Source: Corallibacter vietnamensis
Lineage (GTDB): Bacteria; Bacteroidota; Bacteroidia; Flavobacteriales; Flavobacteriaceae
Length of the DNA: 64,000 bases
NCBI RefSeq assembly: GCF_039537875.1
Contig: NZ_BAABBI010000005.1
Location: forward strand, 44,455 to 108,454
Reading direction: 5' to 3'
Shown here: in pieces, positions 16,952-25,947 of the stretch
Layout: every line of letters starts with the position of its first letter
Position numbering within the stretch: position 1 is the first letter of the stretch
Made by a program: the position numbers and the translations under genes
The notes under the pieces: model-generated
What the model was told of the DNA's origin: nothing
Database searches by the model: none
The model's input: the letters and a program-made list of their open reading frames with translations, nothing else

Positions 16952-17629
16952 CTAAAGCTCAATACTCTCACCAATTTCTAGTAGCATTAAGTCTTTGTTT
17001 TTGTCAAAAAACTTGCGTTTAGCTTCTTCGTGGTCAATTTCTATATAACCAAAGGTGTCAAAATGATAACCCAATACTTTATCGCACTCTACAAAATCGC
17101 TCGCTGTAATAGCATCATCAATGCCCATGGTAAAATTGTCTCCCATTGGTAAAATGGCTAAATCTAGTTTAGTGCGCAATGGTATCAGTTTCATGTCCAT
17201 TGTTAAGGCAGTATCGCCAGCTATATAAATGTTTTTGTGTTCGCCTTCAATAACAAAACCTCCTGGTTGTCCACCATAGCTACCATCAGGAAACGATGAT
17301 GTATGAATAGCGTTAACGTATTTTACAGTACCAAATTCAAAATCCCAACTACCACCATGGTTCATTGGGTGTACTTCAAGTCCTTTTGTTTCGTAAAAAT
17401 TAGCTACTTCAAAATTAGATACTATAACAGCATTTGTTCGTTTTGCGATAGCTTCGGCATCAAGAATATGATCTTGGTGCGCATGTGTTAATAAAATATA
17501 ATCTGCTTTAAGTGTATCTATATTGATATGCGATGCATTCTTGTTTGCTGAAATAAACGGATCTACTAAAATATTTATATCATTAACTTCAATACCTAAA
17601 CAAGCATGTCCATAAAATGTGATTTTCAT
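16952..17629 (-). CDS. Metal-dependent hydrolase, UPF0173 (metallo-beta-lactamase fold)
   Basis: A 225-residue metallo-beta-lactamase-fold protein of the UPF0173/YtkL group. The zinc motif T-H-A-H-Q-D-H gives His49, His51, Asp53 and His54; further ligands are in A-I-H-T-S (about 113), I-A-G-D-T-A (about 141) and G-Y-H-F-D-T (about 193). Family members hydrolyse phosphodiester- or lactone-type bonds in vitro, but the physiological substrate is not known. It lies directly downstream of menA, 62 bases away on the same strand, so it may belong to the menB-menA transcript. Confidence 0.9.
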   Translation of the reverse strand: MKITFYGHACLGIEVNDINILVDPFISANKNASHINIDTLKADYILLTHAHQDHILDAEAIAKRTNAVIVSNFEVANFYETKGLEVHPMNHGGSWDFEFGTVKYVNAIHTSSFPDGSYGGQPGGFVIEGEHKNIYIAGDTALTMDMKLIPLRTKLDLAILPMGDNFTMGIDDAITASDFVECDKVLGYHFDTFGYIEIDHEEAKRKFFDKNKDLMLLEIGESIEL

Positions 17630-17691
17630 AATTATGATTTTTTTGAGTTTTGAATTTACAAAAAACTTAAAGAAACAGTCTTAATAATTCC

Positions 17692-18594
17692 CTATAAAAT
17701 ATGCCCTATTCCTAAAAGGATACTTAATACAAATGTTGTTAATGCTACTTTTTTTAATTCAGGATCTAACTGCTTTGTATCTTTTGTTTTATAAACTGTT
17801 TTTAAGTGTATTAATAACGGAATATAAGCAATAACGTAAATAAAATTATACGGCGAACTGTAATATAATATACCAAATGAAGCAGATAACACTATAGCTG
17901 CGATGATTAGAAAATAATGGTAAATTTTTCCATTTTTAACTCCTATCTTAACAATAAGTGTATTTTTATTTGATTTTTTATCAGATTCGTAGTCTCTTAA
18001 ATTGTTTAAATTAAGAACTGCTGTACTCAAAAACCCAATCGTACAAGCTGGTAAAAAAACAACGGGATCAATTTGTTTAGCAAACAATACATAGCTTCCT
18101 ATAATGCTTGCTAGTCCAAAAAACAGAAATACAAAAACATCACCTAATCCTTTATATCCGTAGGCATTATCACCTACTGTATATCTTATGGCTGCATAAA
18201 TTGCTAAACCACCTAAAACAAAAAATATAATTGAATAAACAACGTATGATAATCCGAATGCCGCGTAAATAAGTAAAGCTGCAAAAACAATAGTAATAAC
18301 TACATTAATTTTTATGGCTTTAAACATGCTACTTGGTGAAATATGACCACTTTGTATAGCTCGCTTTGGTCCTATTCTATCCTCATTATCAGTGCCTTTT
18401 ATGCCATCACCATAATCATTTGCTAGATTAGATAGTATTTGTAAACTTAAGGTTGTAAAAATGGCTAATATTAAAATTGCCGAATCAAACACATTGTTTT
18501 GTATGGCTAAAAATGCGGCTAAAATAATTCCAGAAAGAGATAATGGCAATGTGCGTAACCTAAATGCAGACAACCAGTTTTTTAAATTATTCAT
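17692..18594 (-). CDS. menA: 1,4-Dihydroxy-2-naphthoate polyprenyltransferase
   Basis: A 300-residue UbiA-family membrane prenyltransferase that attaches the polyprenyl chain to DHNA, forming demethylmenaquinone. The first Asp-rich motif is N-D-Y-G-D-G-I-K-G-T-D (59-69) and the second N-L-R-D-Y-E-S-D (about 192-199), both facing the prenyl diphosphate Mg site; eight to nine helices are apparent. The start codon is 15 bases after menB on the same strand. Both family motifs and the neighbour support MenA over other UbiA proteins. Confidence 0.93.
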   Translation of the reverse strand: MNNLKNWLSAFRLRTLPLSLSGIILAAFLAIQNNVFDSAILILAIFTTLSLQILSNLANDYGDGIKGTDNEDRIGPKRAIQSGHISPSSMFKAIKINVVITIVFAALLIYAAFGLSYVVYSIIFFVLGGLAIYAAIRYTVGDNAYGYKGLGDVFVFLFFGLASIIGSYVLFAKQIDPVVFLPACTIGFLSTAVLNLNNLRDYESDKKSNKNTLIVKIGVKNGKIYHYFLIIAAIVLSASFGILYYSSPYNFIYVIAYIPLLIHLKTVYKTKDTKQLDPELKKVALTTFVLSILLGIGHIL

Positions 18595-18609
18595 AAAATA
18601 AATCTAGGC

Positions 18610-19449
18610 TTATGGAATCCATTTTTTAGGAAAGTTAGGCTTACGCTTTTCTAAAAAAGCATCACGACCTTCTTTTGCTTCATCTGTCATGTAAGCTAAT
18701 CTTGTTGCTTCTCCAGCAAATACTTGTTGCCCTACCATTCCATCATCTGTAAGGTTCATAGCAAACTTTAACATTTTTATTGATGTTGGAGATTTAGCCA
18801 ATATTTCTTGAGCCCACTCAAATGCCGTAGATTCTAATTCATCATGAGGAATTACAGCGTTTACCATACCCATTTCATAAGCTTCTTGAGCAGAATAATT
18901 TCTACCTAAAAAGAAAATTTCACGAGCCTTTTTTTGACCTACCATTTTTGCTAAATACGCAGAACCATAACCACCATCAAAACTTGTAACATCGGCATCT
19001 GTTTGCTTAAAAATAGCATGTTCTTTACTTGCTAGTGTTAAATCGCAAACTACATGTAAACTATGACCGCCACCAACAGTCCAACCTGGAACAACAGCAA
19101 TTACAGCTTTTGGCATAAAGCGTATTAATCGTTGTACTTCAAGAATATTAAGTCTGTGGTAACCATCGTCACCTACATAACCTTGATGTCCACGTGCTTT
19201 TTGATCGCCTCCAGAGCAAAAACTCCAAACTCCATCTTTTGTTGAAGGACCTTCAGCTGATAATAAAACAACACCAATATTTACATCTTCATTGGCATCA
19301 TAAAAAGCATCATAAAGTTCGCTAGTTGTTTTAGGACGAAAGGCGTTTCGTACATTAGGTCTATTAAATGCTATTCTGGCAACACCATTGCATTTTTTAT
19401 AAGTAATATCTTCGTATTCTTTGGCAGTTTTCCAGTTTGCTACACTCAT
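18610..19449 (-). CDS. menB: 1,4-Dihydroxy-2-naphthoyl-CoA synthase
   Basis: A 279-residue crotonase-superfamily enzyme closing the second naphthoquinone ring. Characteristic features are the oxyanion-hole segments F-C-S-G-G-D-Q (about 77-83) and T-V-G-G-G-H-S-L-H (about 124-132), the T-D-A-D-V-T-S-F-D-G-G-Y-G-S block specific for MenB (about 152-165), and the conserved tail K-R-K-P-N-F-P-K-K-W-I-P. I start it at the ATG at 19449, which is preceded by an A-rich leader; the in-frame TTG at 19467 would add six residues. First gene of a probable menB-menA-hydrolase unit. Confidence 0.95.
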   Translation of the reverse strand: MSVANWKTAKEYEDITYKKCNGVARIAFNRPNVRNAFRPKTTSELYDAFYDANEDVNIGVVLLSAEGPSTKDGVWSFCSGGDQKARGHQGYVGDDGYHRLNILEVQRLIRFMPKAVIAVVPGWTVGGGHSLHVVCDLTLASKEHAIFKQTDADVTSFDGGYGSAYLAKMVGQKKAREIFFLGRNYSAQEAYEMGMVNAVIPHDELESTAFEWAQEILAKSPTSIKMLKFAMNLTDDGMVGQQVFAGEATRLAYMTDEAKEGRDAFLEKRKPNFPKKWIP

Positions 19450-19500
19450 TTTTTTTAATTTTGTCAAAAATAAATTATTTTAAATAAACATCACTTCTCA

Positions 19501-20622
19501 ATGAAAAATAATATCATCTTTTATAGCCTGTTTTTAATTTCTACTTCTCTATTTTCTCAAACTTATCATTTTAAAACAGTGGTAGATTTAGAAACGACAG
19601 ATGTTATTAGTCAAGGACGCACAGGAACGTGTTGGAGTTTTTCAACCTCATCGTTTATTGAAAGTGAGATTATTCGCTTAACAGGTAAACAAATAGATAT
19701 TTCTGAAATGTATACCGTAAGGCAAACGTATCCTAAAAAAGCTTGGAATTACATTATGCGTCAAGGAAAAGCACAATTTAGCGAAGGTGGTCTTGCTCAT
19801 GATGTTATGAATAGTATTGCTGATCATGGTTTAGTGCCTCAATCTGCTTTTTCTGGACTTTATGAAGGTGATGACACTCATAATCATGCTGAAATGGTTG
19901 CAGTATTAAAAGGTGTTTTAGATGTTTATATTGATAATCCTGCAAGAAAGTTATCTCCTAAATGGAAAACTGTAACAGAGAGTGTTTTAGATACCTATTT
20001 AGGAAAGAAAACATCAACTTTTAATTATGATGGTGTGCAATATACTCCAGAATCATTCTTGAAAATGACCAAAATAAATCCAGATGATTATATAAGTATT
20101 ACCTCATTTACACACCAGCCGCTATACTCTAAATTTATTCTAAATATTCCTGATAATTTTTCTAATGGGAGTTTTTATAATGTCTCTCTAGACGAAATGG
20201 TAACTACTGTAAATACAGCTTTAGAAAACGGATTTACTGTAGAGCTAGATTGTGATGTAAGTGAAAACACATTTTCTGCAAAACATGGTATTGCTGTAAT
20301 TCCTGAAAATGATGAGACTGCTGCAGAAGCTATTATAAGTGTAAGACCTGAAAAAACAATAACGCCACAATACAGACAACAAGAATTTGAAAATTACCAA
20401 ACTACAGATGATCACTTAATGCATATTACTGGAATGCTAAAAGATCAAAATGGTACAACGTATTATAAGGTAAAAAACTCTTGGGGAACTGATGAGTCTC
20501 GTGTTGCGAATGGAGGATATGTGTATATGAGTGAAGCTTATTTAAGATTAAAAACCATCTCTGTTATGGTTCATAAAGATGCACTTTCTAAAGTTTTAAA
20601 AAAGAACTTAAATATTAAATAA
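19501..20622 (+). CDS. Exported C1 family (papain/bleomycin hydrolase-like) cysteine peptidase
   Basis: A 373-residue protein with a signal peptide (about 1-20, ending L-F-S-Q). The papain-type triad is visible: Cys44 in G-R-T-G-T-C-W-S-F-S, His305 in D-D-H-L-M-H-I-T-G, and Asn326 in V-K-N-S-W-G, all in the order and spacing of PepC/bleomycin hydrolase. Those cytoplasmic enzymes are about 450 residues, so this shorter exported version is a Bacteroidota variant probably acting as an aminopeptidase in the periplasm. It is 9 bases upstream of the first of two STAS-like genes and divergent from menB. Confidence 0.88.
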   Translation: MKNNIIFYSLFLISTSLFSQTYHFKTVVDLETTDVISQGRTGTCWSFSTSSFIESEIIRLTGKQIDISEMYTVRQTYPKKAWNYIMRQGKAQFSEGGLAHDVMNSIADHGLVPQSAFSGLYEGDDTHNHAEMVAVLKGVLDVYIDNPARKLSPKWKTVTESVLDTYLGKKTSTFNYDGVQYTPESFLKMTKINPDDYISITSFTHQPLYSKFILNIPDNFSNGSFYNVSLDEMVTTVNTALENGFTVELDCDVSENTFSAKHGIAVIPENDETAAEAIISVRPEKTITPQYRQQEFENYQTTDDHLMHITGMLKDQNGTTYYKVKNSWGTDESRVANGGYVYMSEAYLRLKTISVMVHKDALSKVLKKNLNIK

Positions 20623-20631
20623 ACTTTTTTA

Positions 20632-21042
20632 ATGAAAATAAGCAGCTCCAAATTACTAAATGACGTACAACAACATTTCCATACAAAAATTGGCGACTTC
20701 TACTTTTTTGAAAAATTTGCTGTAGTTGAATATGCTGAAAATGTTGTTGTATCTATGGATGTCATAAGTAATATGATTTCTAAAAGTAAAGTATTTTATG
20801 GCACAGAAAAACAATTTGGGTTAATAGTAAATAAGGTAAATAACTACTCAACCATTCCTAGCGATGCTATGAAACTAGAAAGCGAGCTTAAAAATTTGGT
20901 ATGCACAGCTGTGGTAAACTACAATTTATCATCGGTTGTGAATTTTGATTTAGAGAATCATTTTTTTAAAGCTATAAACCGAAAGTTGTTTCCCTCTCTT
21001 GAAGAAGCTGAAAAATGGGTATTAAGCATGCTTTTAGAGTAA
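20632..21042 (+). CDS. STAS/SpoIIAA-like small protein, copy 1
   Basis: A 136-residue soluble protein without signal peptide. The pattern Y-F-F-E-K-F-A-V-V-E-Y, F-Y-G-T-E-K-Q-F-G-L-I-V-N-K-V-N-N-Y-S, then A-V-V-N-Y and a final E-E-A-E-K-W-V helix resembles the SpoIIAA/STAS-like fold (alternating strands with a C-terminal amphipathic helix) that is frequent in flavobacteria. It is clearly paralogous to the gene at 21265. It lies 9 bases after the C1 peptidase, so it may be translated from the same transcript. Function unknown. Confidence 0.7.
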   Translation: MKISSSKLLNDVQQHFHTKIGDFYFFEKFAVVEYAENVVVSMDVISNMISKSKVFYGTEKQFGLIVNKVNNYSTIPSDAMKLESELKNLVCTAVVNYNLSSVVNFDLENHFFKAINRKLFPSLEEAEKWVLSMLLE

Positions 21043-21229
21043 AATTTACCATTTTTAATTTACGAAAACGTTTTCCTATTAAAAACCTAATAATCAAAGT
21101 ATTTTATATTTATCACTATTACCTATAATAATCTTAATTATTGATAACCAACAGCATATAAAGATTAGTCAATTTACAATAAAATTGTTAAACTGTTTTA
21201 AATATGTATCTACAAACCTAATAAGGATG

Positions 21230-21237
21230 TATATTTG
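21230..21237 (+). promoter_or_regulatory. -7 promoter element of STAS-like copy 2
   Basis: TATATTTG is an exact TAnnTTTG match, 27 bases before the ATG at 21265. It overlaps an in-frame TTG at 21235, which argues against that TTG being the start codon. No clear -33 TTG at the ideal distance was found. Confidence 0.5.
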
Positions 21238-21264
21238 CCGGCCGTTTTAAACAAAAGGACATTT

Positions 21265-21687
21265 ATGCAGTTAATTAACTCTGATTTATTTTCAAAAATT
21301 AAAAACAGTTATACGATAAAAAATGGCGTTGTTTATTTTTTTGAAAATTTCTTTGTTACCGAAATTAACGAAGGTGTTGTTCAAGACTTTGAAAACACTA
21401 AAGATTTAATTCCGCTCGTAGATCTTCATTTTGGAACCGATAAACCTTTTGGTATTATATCAAACAGAATAAACTCTTTTTCTATAAACCTTTTAGATTC
21501 AGAAAAATTTAGAGAAAGATATCCCAATGCCATAGCAAAAGCTGTGGTTTCTTATTCTGAACAAACAACAAAGTTATTTCAATTAGAAAGTCACTTTTGT
21601 GATGTAAAAAGAAAAGAGTTTAAATGCTTATTAGAAAGTGAAAAGTGGATAACAAATGAGTTAAATATTCTAGAAGAAGTTATTTAA
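21265..21687 (+). CDS. STAS/SpoIIAA-like small protein, copy 2
   Basis: A 140-residue paralogue of the gene at 20632, sharing Y-F-F-E-N-F-F-V-T-E, F-G-T-D-K-P-F-G-I-I-S-N-R-I-N-S-F-S and the terminal E-S-E-K-W-I helix. I start it at the ATG at 21265, since the TTG at 21235 falls inside a -7 promoter element. It therefore appears to have its own promoter, unlike copy 1. The 3' end overlaps the convergent cvfB-like gene by 8 bases. Function unknown; a role as a small regulatory or scaffold domain is only a guess. Confidence 0.7.
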   Translation: MQLINSDLFSKIKNSYTIKNGVVYFFENFFVTEINEGVVQDFENTKDLIPLVDLHFGTDKPFGIISNRINSFSINLLDSEKFRERYPNAIAKAVVSYSEQTTKLFQLESHFCDVKRKEFKCLLESEKWITNELNILEEVI

Positions 21688-22510
21688 GATAAATACCGTC
21701 TTCCTTTAATTCTATCAACTTTTGCTTATACAGTGAGCCTATTGCTTTTTTAAAGCTTTTTTTACTCATTTGTAACTGTTCTTTAATCGCATCTGGGTCA
21801 GATTTATCTGTAAGGTTTAAGTAGCCTGAATTATCTTCAAGTTCTCTCATAATAAGCTCTGCATTAGGCTCTATATTACGATAACCTATTTGTCCTAAAA
21901 CAATATCAATTTTATTATCGTGACGAATTTTTTTCACATACCCTTTTAACCTATCACCTATACTGATATCTTTAAAAATTTCGTCTTTAAAAATAAGCCC
22001 TAAATGCTTTTTGTTTACAATAACATTCATTCCTATTTCTGAAGGGTGAGATACAATAATATCTACTTCATCAAATTTTTCAACTGTTAGTACGCTATTG
22101 TCTAAAAACTGATTGGTTTTACTTGAAGCTACTAATCTATCTGTTTTTTCATCAATATAGCAATATACCAAATACCAACCGCCAGGTTTCATTTTGAAAG
22201 CTTGCTCTTTAAACGGACAAAATAATTCTTTAACCATTCCCCAATCTAAAAAAGCACCATGTTTATTTACTTGATTACATCGTAATAAAGCAAAATCGCC
22301 TTTTTTTATGTAAGGTCTGTCTGTAACAGCTACTAAACGCTCTTCATTATCTAGATAAACAAAAACTTCAATTTTATCCCAAATTTTAAATGTTTCTGGC
22401 ACATATCTATTTGGTAGTAAAACCTCATTGCCTTCATCATCAGCCAAAAACAATCCTGGATCTGTTTCTCGAAGTATTTCTAACGTATTATATTCTCCTA
22501 TTTTTATCAT
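21680..22510 (-). CDS. S1-like RNA-binding protein, CvfB family
   Basis: A 276-residue protein made of S1-like OB-fold repeats (about 1-65, 70-140 and 145-215) and a C-terminal winged helix (about 220-276, ending S-L-Y-K-Q-K-L-I-E-L). The order matches the CvfB/YitL family, whose S. aureus member binds RNA and influences virulence gene expression. In the S1 repeats G-D-F-A-L-L-R-C-N and G-A-F-L-D-W-G are typical strand turns. It is a monocistronic gene convergent with the STAS-like gene. No cofactor is expected. Confidence 0.88.
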   Translation of the reverse strand: MIKIGEYNTLEILRETDPGLFLADDEGNEVLLPNRYVPETFKIWDKIEVFVYLDNEERLVAVTDRPYIKKGDFALLRCNQVNKHGAFLDWGMVKELFCPFKEQAFKMKPGGWYLVYCYIDEKTDRLVASSKTNQFLDNSVLTVEKFDEVDIIVSHPSEIGMNVIVNKKHLGLIFKDEIFKDISIGDRLKGYVKKIRHDNKIDIVLGQIGYRNIEPNAELIMRELEDNSGYLNLTDKSDPDAIKEQLQMSKKSFKKAIGSLYKQKLIELKEDGIYLK

Positions 22511-22542
22511 ACCGCAAAGGTAATCATATTACATTATGGAAA

Positions 22543-22574
22543 TAAAAAAAGCACCACAAGTTTGTAGTGCTTTT
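22543..22574 (-). terminator. Intrinsic terminator downstream of the DUF2853 gene
   Basis: Minus-strand hairpin formed by AGCAC-C-ACAA (22550-22559) and TTGT-A-GTGCT (22562-22571) with one C-A mismatch, followed on the minus strand by a run of seven T. It begins about 20 bases after the stop codon at 22593. Confidence 0.8.
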
Positions 22575-22592
22575 ATGATTATGAATGTGTTT

Positions 22593-22931
22593 TTAATAAA
22601 CAGATTCTTTTTTGAAATGTTTAGTCAATAAGTAGTATACAACTGCTCTATATTTGTTTCTGTTAGATTGTCCGTATTGCTCCATAACTTTTGCAATACC
22701 TTTATCAAGCTCTGGACTATCGGCTAACCCTAGTTTTTTAATTAAAAAATTATTTTTTACTGTTGCTAACTCTGATTCATCAGACCCTGAAACCGTTGCA
22801 GCATCAGCATTATAAATAGCAGGTCCGCAACCTATAGTTACTTTTGTTAATAAGTCCATATCTGGTGTTACTCCTATTTTGTCTTTTAAGTCTGCTGCGT
22901 ATTTTGCGATTAATTCGTCTCTTTTACTCAT
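22593..22931 (-). CDS. DUF2853 family protein
   Basis: A 112-residue small soluble protein of the DUF2853 family, recognised by its start (K-R-D-E-L-I-A-K-Y), the central K-V-T-I-G-C-G-P-A-I-Y-N-A-D-A segment (about 31-45) and the end N-K-Y-R-A-V-V-Y-Y-L-L. It is mainly alpha-helical and has no catalytic motif; the family has no known function. It has its own terminator and lies 91 bases after menD on the same strand, so it is probably a separate unit. Confidence 0.9.
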   Translation of the reverse strand: MSKRDELIAKYAADLKDKIGVTPDMDLLTKVTIGCGPAIYNADAATVSGSDESELATVKNNFLIKKLGLADSPELDKGIAKVMEQYGQSNRNKYRAVVYYLLTKHFKKESVY

Positions 22932-23022
22932 TTTGATATTTATTTTAAGTTATTCGTATTGTTTTCACATAAATATAGCTAATATTTAAGACACTCAAAA
23001 AAAATAAAAGTCACTTTAACAA

Positions 23023-24780
23023 TTACTTAATGTATTTAAAATAGTTAATTAGCACCTCATCATTTATTGTTCTAGGTGTAAAAACTTCTAATAGTTTTGG
23101 TTTATCTGATGTATCAAAAAATGTTTTAAGCTTGTTTTTTACTTGTAGCTCATTTGTTGCTGTATGGTAATCAAAATGATACATAGCACATAATTGCTTG
23201 GCCGTTAAATCGTGTTTTGTCTCAAAGAAATTATCAAAATTGTCTGTGTTTTTATGACCTGGAAGAATTCTAAAAATACCACCTCCTTGATTATTAATTA
23301 CAATTATTCTAAAGTTTTTAGGAATGTAATTATTCCATAAAGCGTTACTATCATAAAAGAAGCTTAAATCTCCTGTTATAAAGGTGGTTTGCTTCTTACT
23401 TCCTACGGCATAACCTATGGCTGTACTTGTGCTACCATCTATCCCACTTGTACCACGGTTACAAAATACCTGTAGCGTTTTATTTAAATCAAATAGTTGT
23501 GCATATCTTATGGTTGAGCTATTTCCTAATTGTAAAACAGAATCATTAGGCAAACTTTTAAATACAGTATTGAAAACTTTAAAGTCTGAAAATGGCATAT
23601 TCTTTATATAGGCTTCATGGGCTTCTTGTCTATGCTGCTTAACACTTCTCCATAAAGGTTTATAATCACTTTTTACAAAATGTGTTATTCGAGATAAAAA
23701 TGTCTCAAAAAACTGGTTTGGTTCTTGCTTTATATGTTTTTCTAAACAGAAGAAGGTATCGTTAGCTTTTTTCTCATCTATATGCCAATGATGTTTTGGT
23801 TTATATGTTCTTAAAAAAGCTTTTATTTTTTTTGAAACAATTAAACCTCCAAAAGTTATTAGAATATCAGGTTGTAATGCTTTAAATTCATCATCGCTTA
23901 AAGGTGCTATAATCTTGTCTATACTTGGAAAAAAGGCTTCATGGTGTAAGTTTGATGTTGTTTCGGTAAAAACAACAACGCTATCATCTTTTGCTAACTC
24001 ATCAAGCCATTGTTGCTCTATAGCATTAGGTTGATTTACACCTACAAGCACCATTTTTTTTGGTGCATTATTCCAGTCTTCAAAACACTCTTGAATAATA
24101 AACTCATCAACTTTTTTTATCTTTTTTTCAATATCATCTATCGTGACATCTACTGATAAATTATCAACGGTTTCGTATAAAGGTTCTTCAAAAGGTACAT
24201 TAATATGTACTGGTCCTTTTTTAATTATTGCTTTATTTAATGCGGTATTAATTTCGGTTTCGTTAGCATCTTGAATTTCTTGTTTTATACCTAAAAAGCG
24301 CTCTAATTTATTTTCAATACTTTTTATTATTGCAGGTTCGTCTTCATTTGTTTTTAGTAGATTTTTTATATCTAATTTTAAATTGGCAGAATACAGTATA
24401 TGGTTTTTATAAACATCTTCTTGGTTTATGGTTTGCCCATCTCCTATTCCTATTAAATATTTTGGTCTATCAGCAGATAAAACAACTAACGGAATATCAC
24501 TGTAAAAAGCTTCTGCTATTGCTGGATAATAATTTAACAACGCGCTTCCTGAACTACATACCAACGCTACAGGATGCTGTATATTTTGAGCGATTCCTAA
24601 TGCAAAAAAAGCAGCACATCGTTCATCTACAATGCTATAGCATGTAAAAAAATCATCGTGAGTAAAACCAATTGTCAACGGTGCATTTCTACTTCCTGGT
24701 GACAACACAATATGTTTTATGTTTTTTGCTTTACATAACTGAACAACAGTTTGTGCAAGAGGTATTTTAGGGTACTTCAT
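23023..24780 (-). CDS. menD: 2-Succinyl-5-enolpyruvyl-6-hydroxy-3-cyclohexene-1-carboxylate synthase
   Basis: A 585-residue thiamine diphosphate enzyme that condenses isochorismate with 2-oxoglutarate-derived succinic semialdehyde. The N-terminal S-P-G-S-R-N-A-P-L-T (27-36) and D-E-R-C-A-A-F-F-A-L-G (about 52-62) contain substrate and catalytic residues, and the C-terminal T-G-D-L-S-F-F-Y-D-S-N-A (about 465-476) is the ThDP/Mg motif followed by the I-I-N-N-Q-G-G-G-I-F binding loop. The length is typical. It lies 51 bases after menF on the same strand. Confidence 0.95.
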   Translation of the reverse strand: MKYPKIPLAQTVVQLCKAKNIKHIVLSPGSRNAPLTIGFTHDDFFTCYSIVDERCAAFFALGIAQNIQHPVALVCSSGSALLNYYPAIAEAFYSDIPLVVLSADRPKYLIGIGDGQTINQEDVYKNHILYSANLKLDIKNLLKTNEDEPAIIKSIENKLERFLGIKQEIQDANETEINTALNKAIIKKGPVHINVPFEEPLYETVDNLSVDVTIDDIEKKIKKVDEFIIQECFEDWNNAPKKMVLVGVNQPNAIEQQWLDELAKDDSVVVFTETTSNLHHEAFFPSIDKIIAPLSDDEFKALQPDILITFGGLIVSKKIKAFLRTYKPKHHWHIDEKKANDTFFCLEKHIKQEPNQFFETFLSRITHFVKSDYKPLWRSVKQHRQEAHEAYIKNMPFSDFKVFNTVFKSLPNDSVLQLGNSSTIRYAQLFDLNKTLQVFCNRGTSGIDGSTSTAIGYAVGSKKQTTFITGDLSFFYDSNALWNNYIPKNFRIIVINNQGGGIFRILPGHKNTDNFDNFFETKHDLTAKQLCAMYHFDYHTATNELQVKNKLKTFFDTSDKPKLLEVFTPRTINDEVLINYFKYIK

Positions 24781-24831
24781 GAAATAGTTAAATCAATAGG
24801 TAAAAGTATGAAATAGACTTACGATATAAAA

Positions 24832-25947
24832 TTATTGTAATACCTTTTTCATAACTCTTGCTTTTGCTACTGTTTCTAACCATTCAGCTTCTGGGTTAGA
24901 ATCTTTGGTGATACCACCTCCAAGATATAAGTGCACAGTATCATTATTAAACCATTGCATGCAACGAAGGTTTACAAATAGCTTTGTAGTTGTTTTTACA
25001 GTTGCATAAGCATTATTCTCTACATTTCGCCTATTTGTATTTCTCGTAGACTTTTGTGTCATGTTTAATTCTCCTAAAAAGCCTGTATAAAACGCTCTGT
25101 TATATGGTTCGTTTTGAAGAAGAAAAGCTTTTGCCTCTTGTTTAGGAACTCCGCAAACAGCTGGAGTTGGATGTAACTTTTTTATAATATCTTTTAATCC
25201 GGTTTCATTAATTTTACCGGTAATTGTAGATTTAAGATGTAATAAATTACCAGCCTTAATTGTTTCTGGCTCTGAAACTGAAATATTAGATAACGAATCT
25301 TGAAGGTTTTCAACAATATAGTCTGTTACAAACTGTTGCTCAACTTGTTCCTTATTTCCCCAAACAACATCTAGAGAATCTTTGTATTCTTGAGTTCCTG
25401 CAAGTGACATTGTAGAAAGTCTGTTATTTGCTACTGACAGTAATGTTTCTGGTGTTGCTCCCAGCCATAATCCTACTTTTGGGTGGTACCAACAATATAC
25501 AAATGCCGTTGGATAGCTTTGTAACAAGCGCTTAAAAATTGTAATAGGATTTGTTTCTGTTATTGAAACAACTTCCTTTCTAGATATTACAACTTTATCC
25601 AAACTTCCTTTATTAATTATGTTTACACCTTTCGCTACAAGTGCTATATGCTCACTGGCAGATAAATCACTATTATGCGTTTTTTCTGGTAACTCATTTG
25701 ACGAATCAAAACTGTATAGTGTAGAAATACTTTTAGATTGTTCTAACGGAATTAAAACACTTGGCTCTTCATCATTAAAAGGAGCCATAACAAAACCTTT
25801 TTCTGTATAATCAGAAATAGTATTAAGTTCATCTGATGTTTGTAAGAATGCCTGAAGCTTTTTCTCGTTAGGCTTTCGGTAACCTACAAAAGGTAATTCA
25901 CTATTAAAATGTGTTGCTAACTGATCAAAAAAATCGGATATAATCAT
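24832..25947 (-). CDS. menF: Isochorismate synthase
   Basis: A 371-residue chorismate-binding enzyme converting chorismate to isochorismate, the first committed step of menaquinone synthesis. Diagnostic stretches are M-S-L-A-G-T-Q-E (about 218-225), H-L-K-S-T-I-T-G (about 252-259), H-P-T-P-A-V-C-G-V-P (about 274-283) and F-Y-T-G-F-L-G-E (about 300-307). No TrpE/PabB-type glutamine-amidotransferase partner is present nearby and the neighbours are men genes, so isochorismate synthase is preferred over anthranilate synthase. Its start overlaps the thioesterase stop by 4 bases (ATGA), implying coupling. Confidence 0.93.
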   Translation of the reverse strand: MIISDFFDQLATHFNSELPFVGYRKPNEKKLQAFLQTSDELNTISDYTEKGFVMAPFNDEEPSVLIPLEQSKSISTLYSFDSSNELPEKTHNSDLSASEHIALVAKGVNIINKGSLDKVVISRKEVVSITETNPITIFKRLLQSYPTAFVYCWYHPKVGLWLGATPETLLSVANNRLSTMSLAGTQEYKDSLDVVWGNKEQVEQQFVTDYIVENLQDSLSNISVSEPETIKAGNLLHLKSTITGKINETGLKDIIKKLHPTPAVCGVPKQEAKAFLLQNEPYNRAFYTGFLGELNMTQKSTRNTNRRNVENNAYATVKTTTKLFVNLRCMQWFNNDTVHLYLGGGITKDSNPEAEWLETVAKARVMKKVLQ

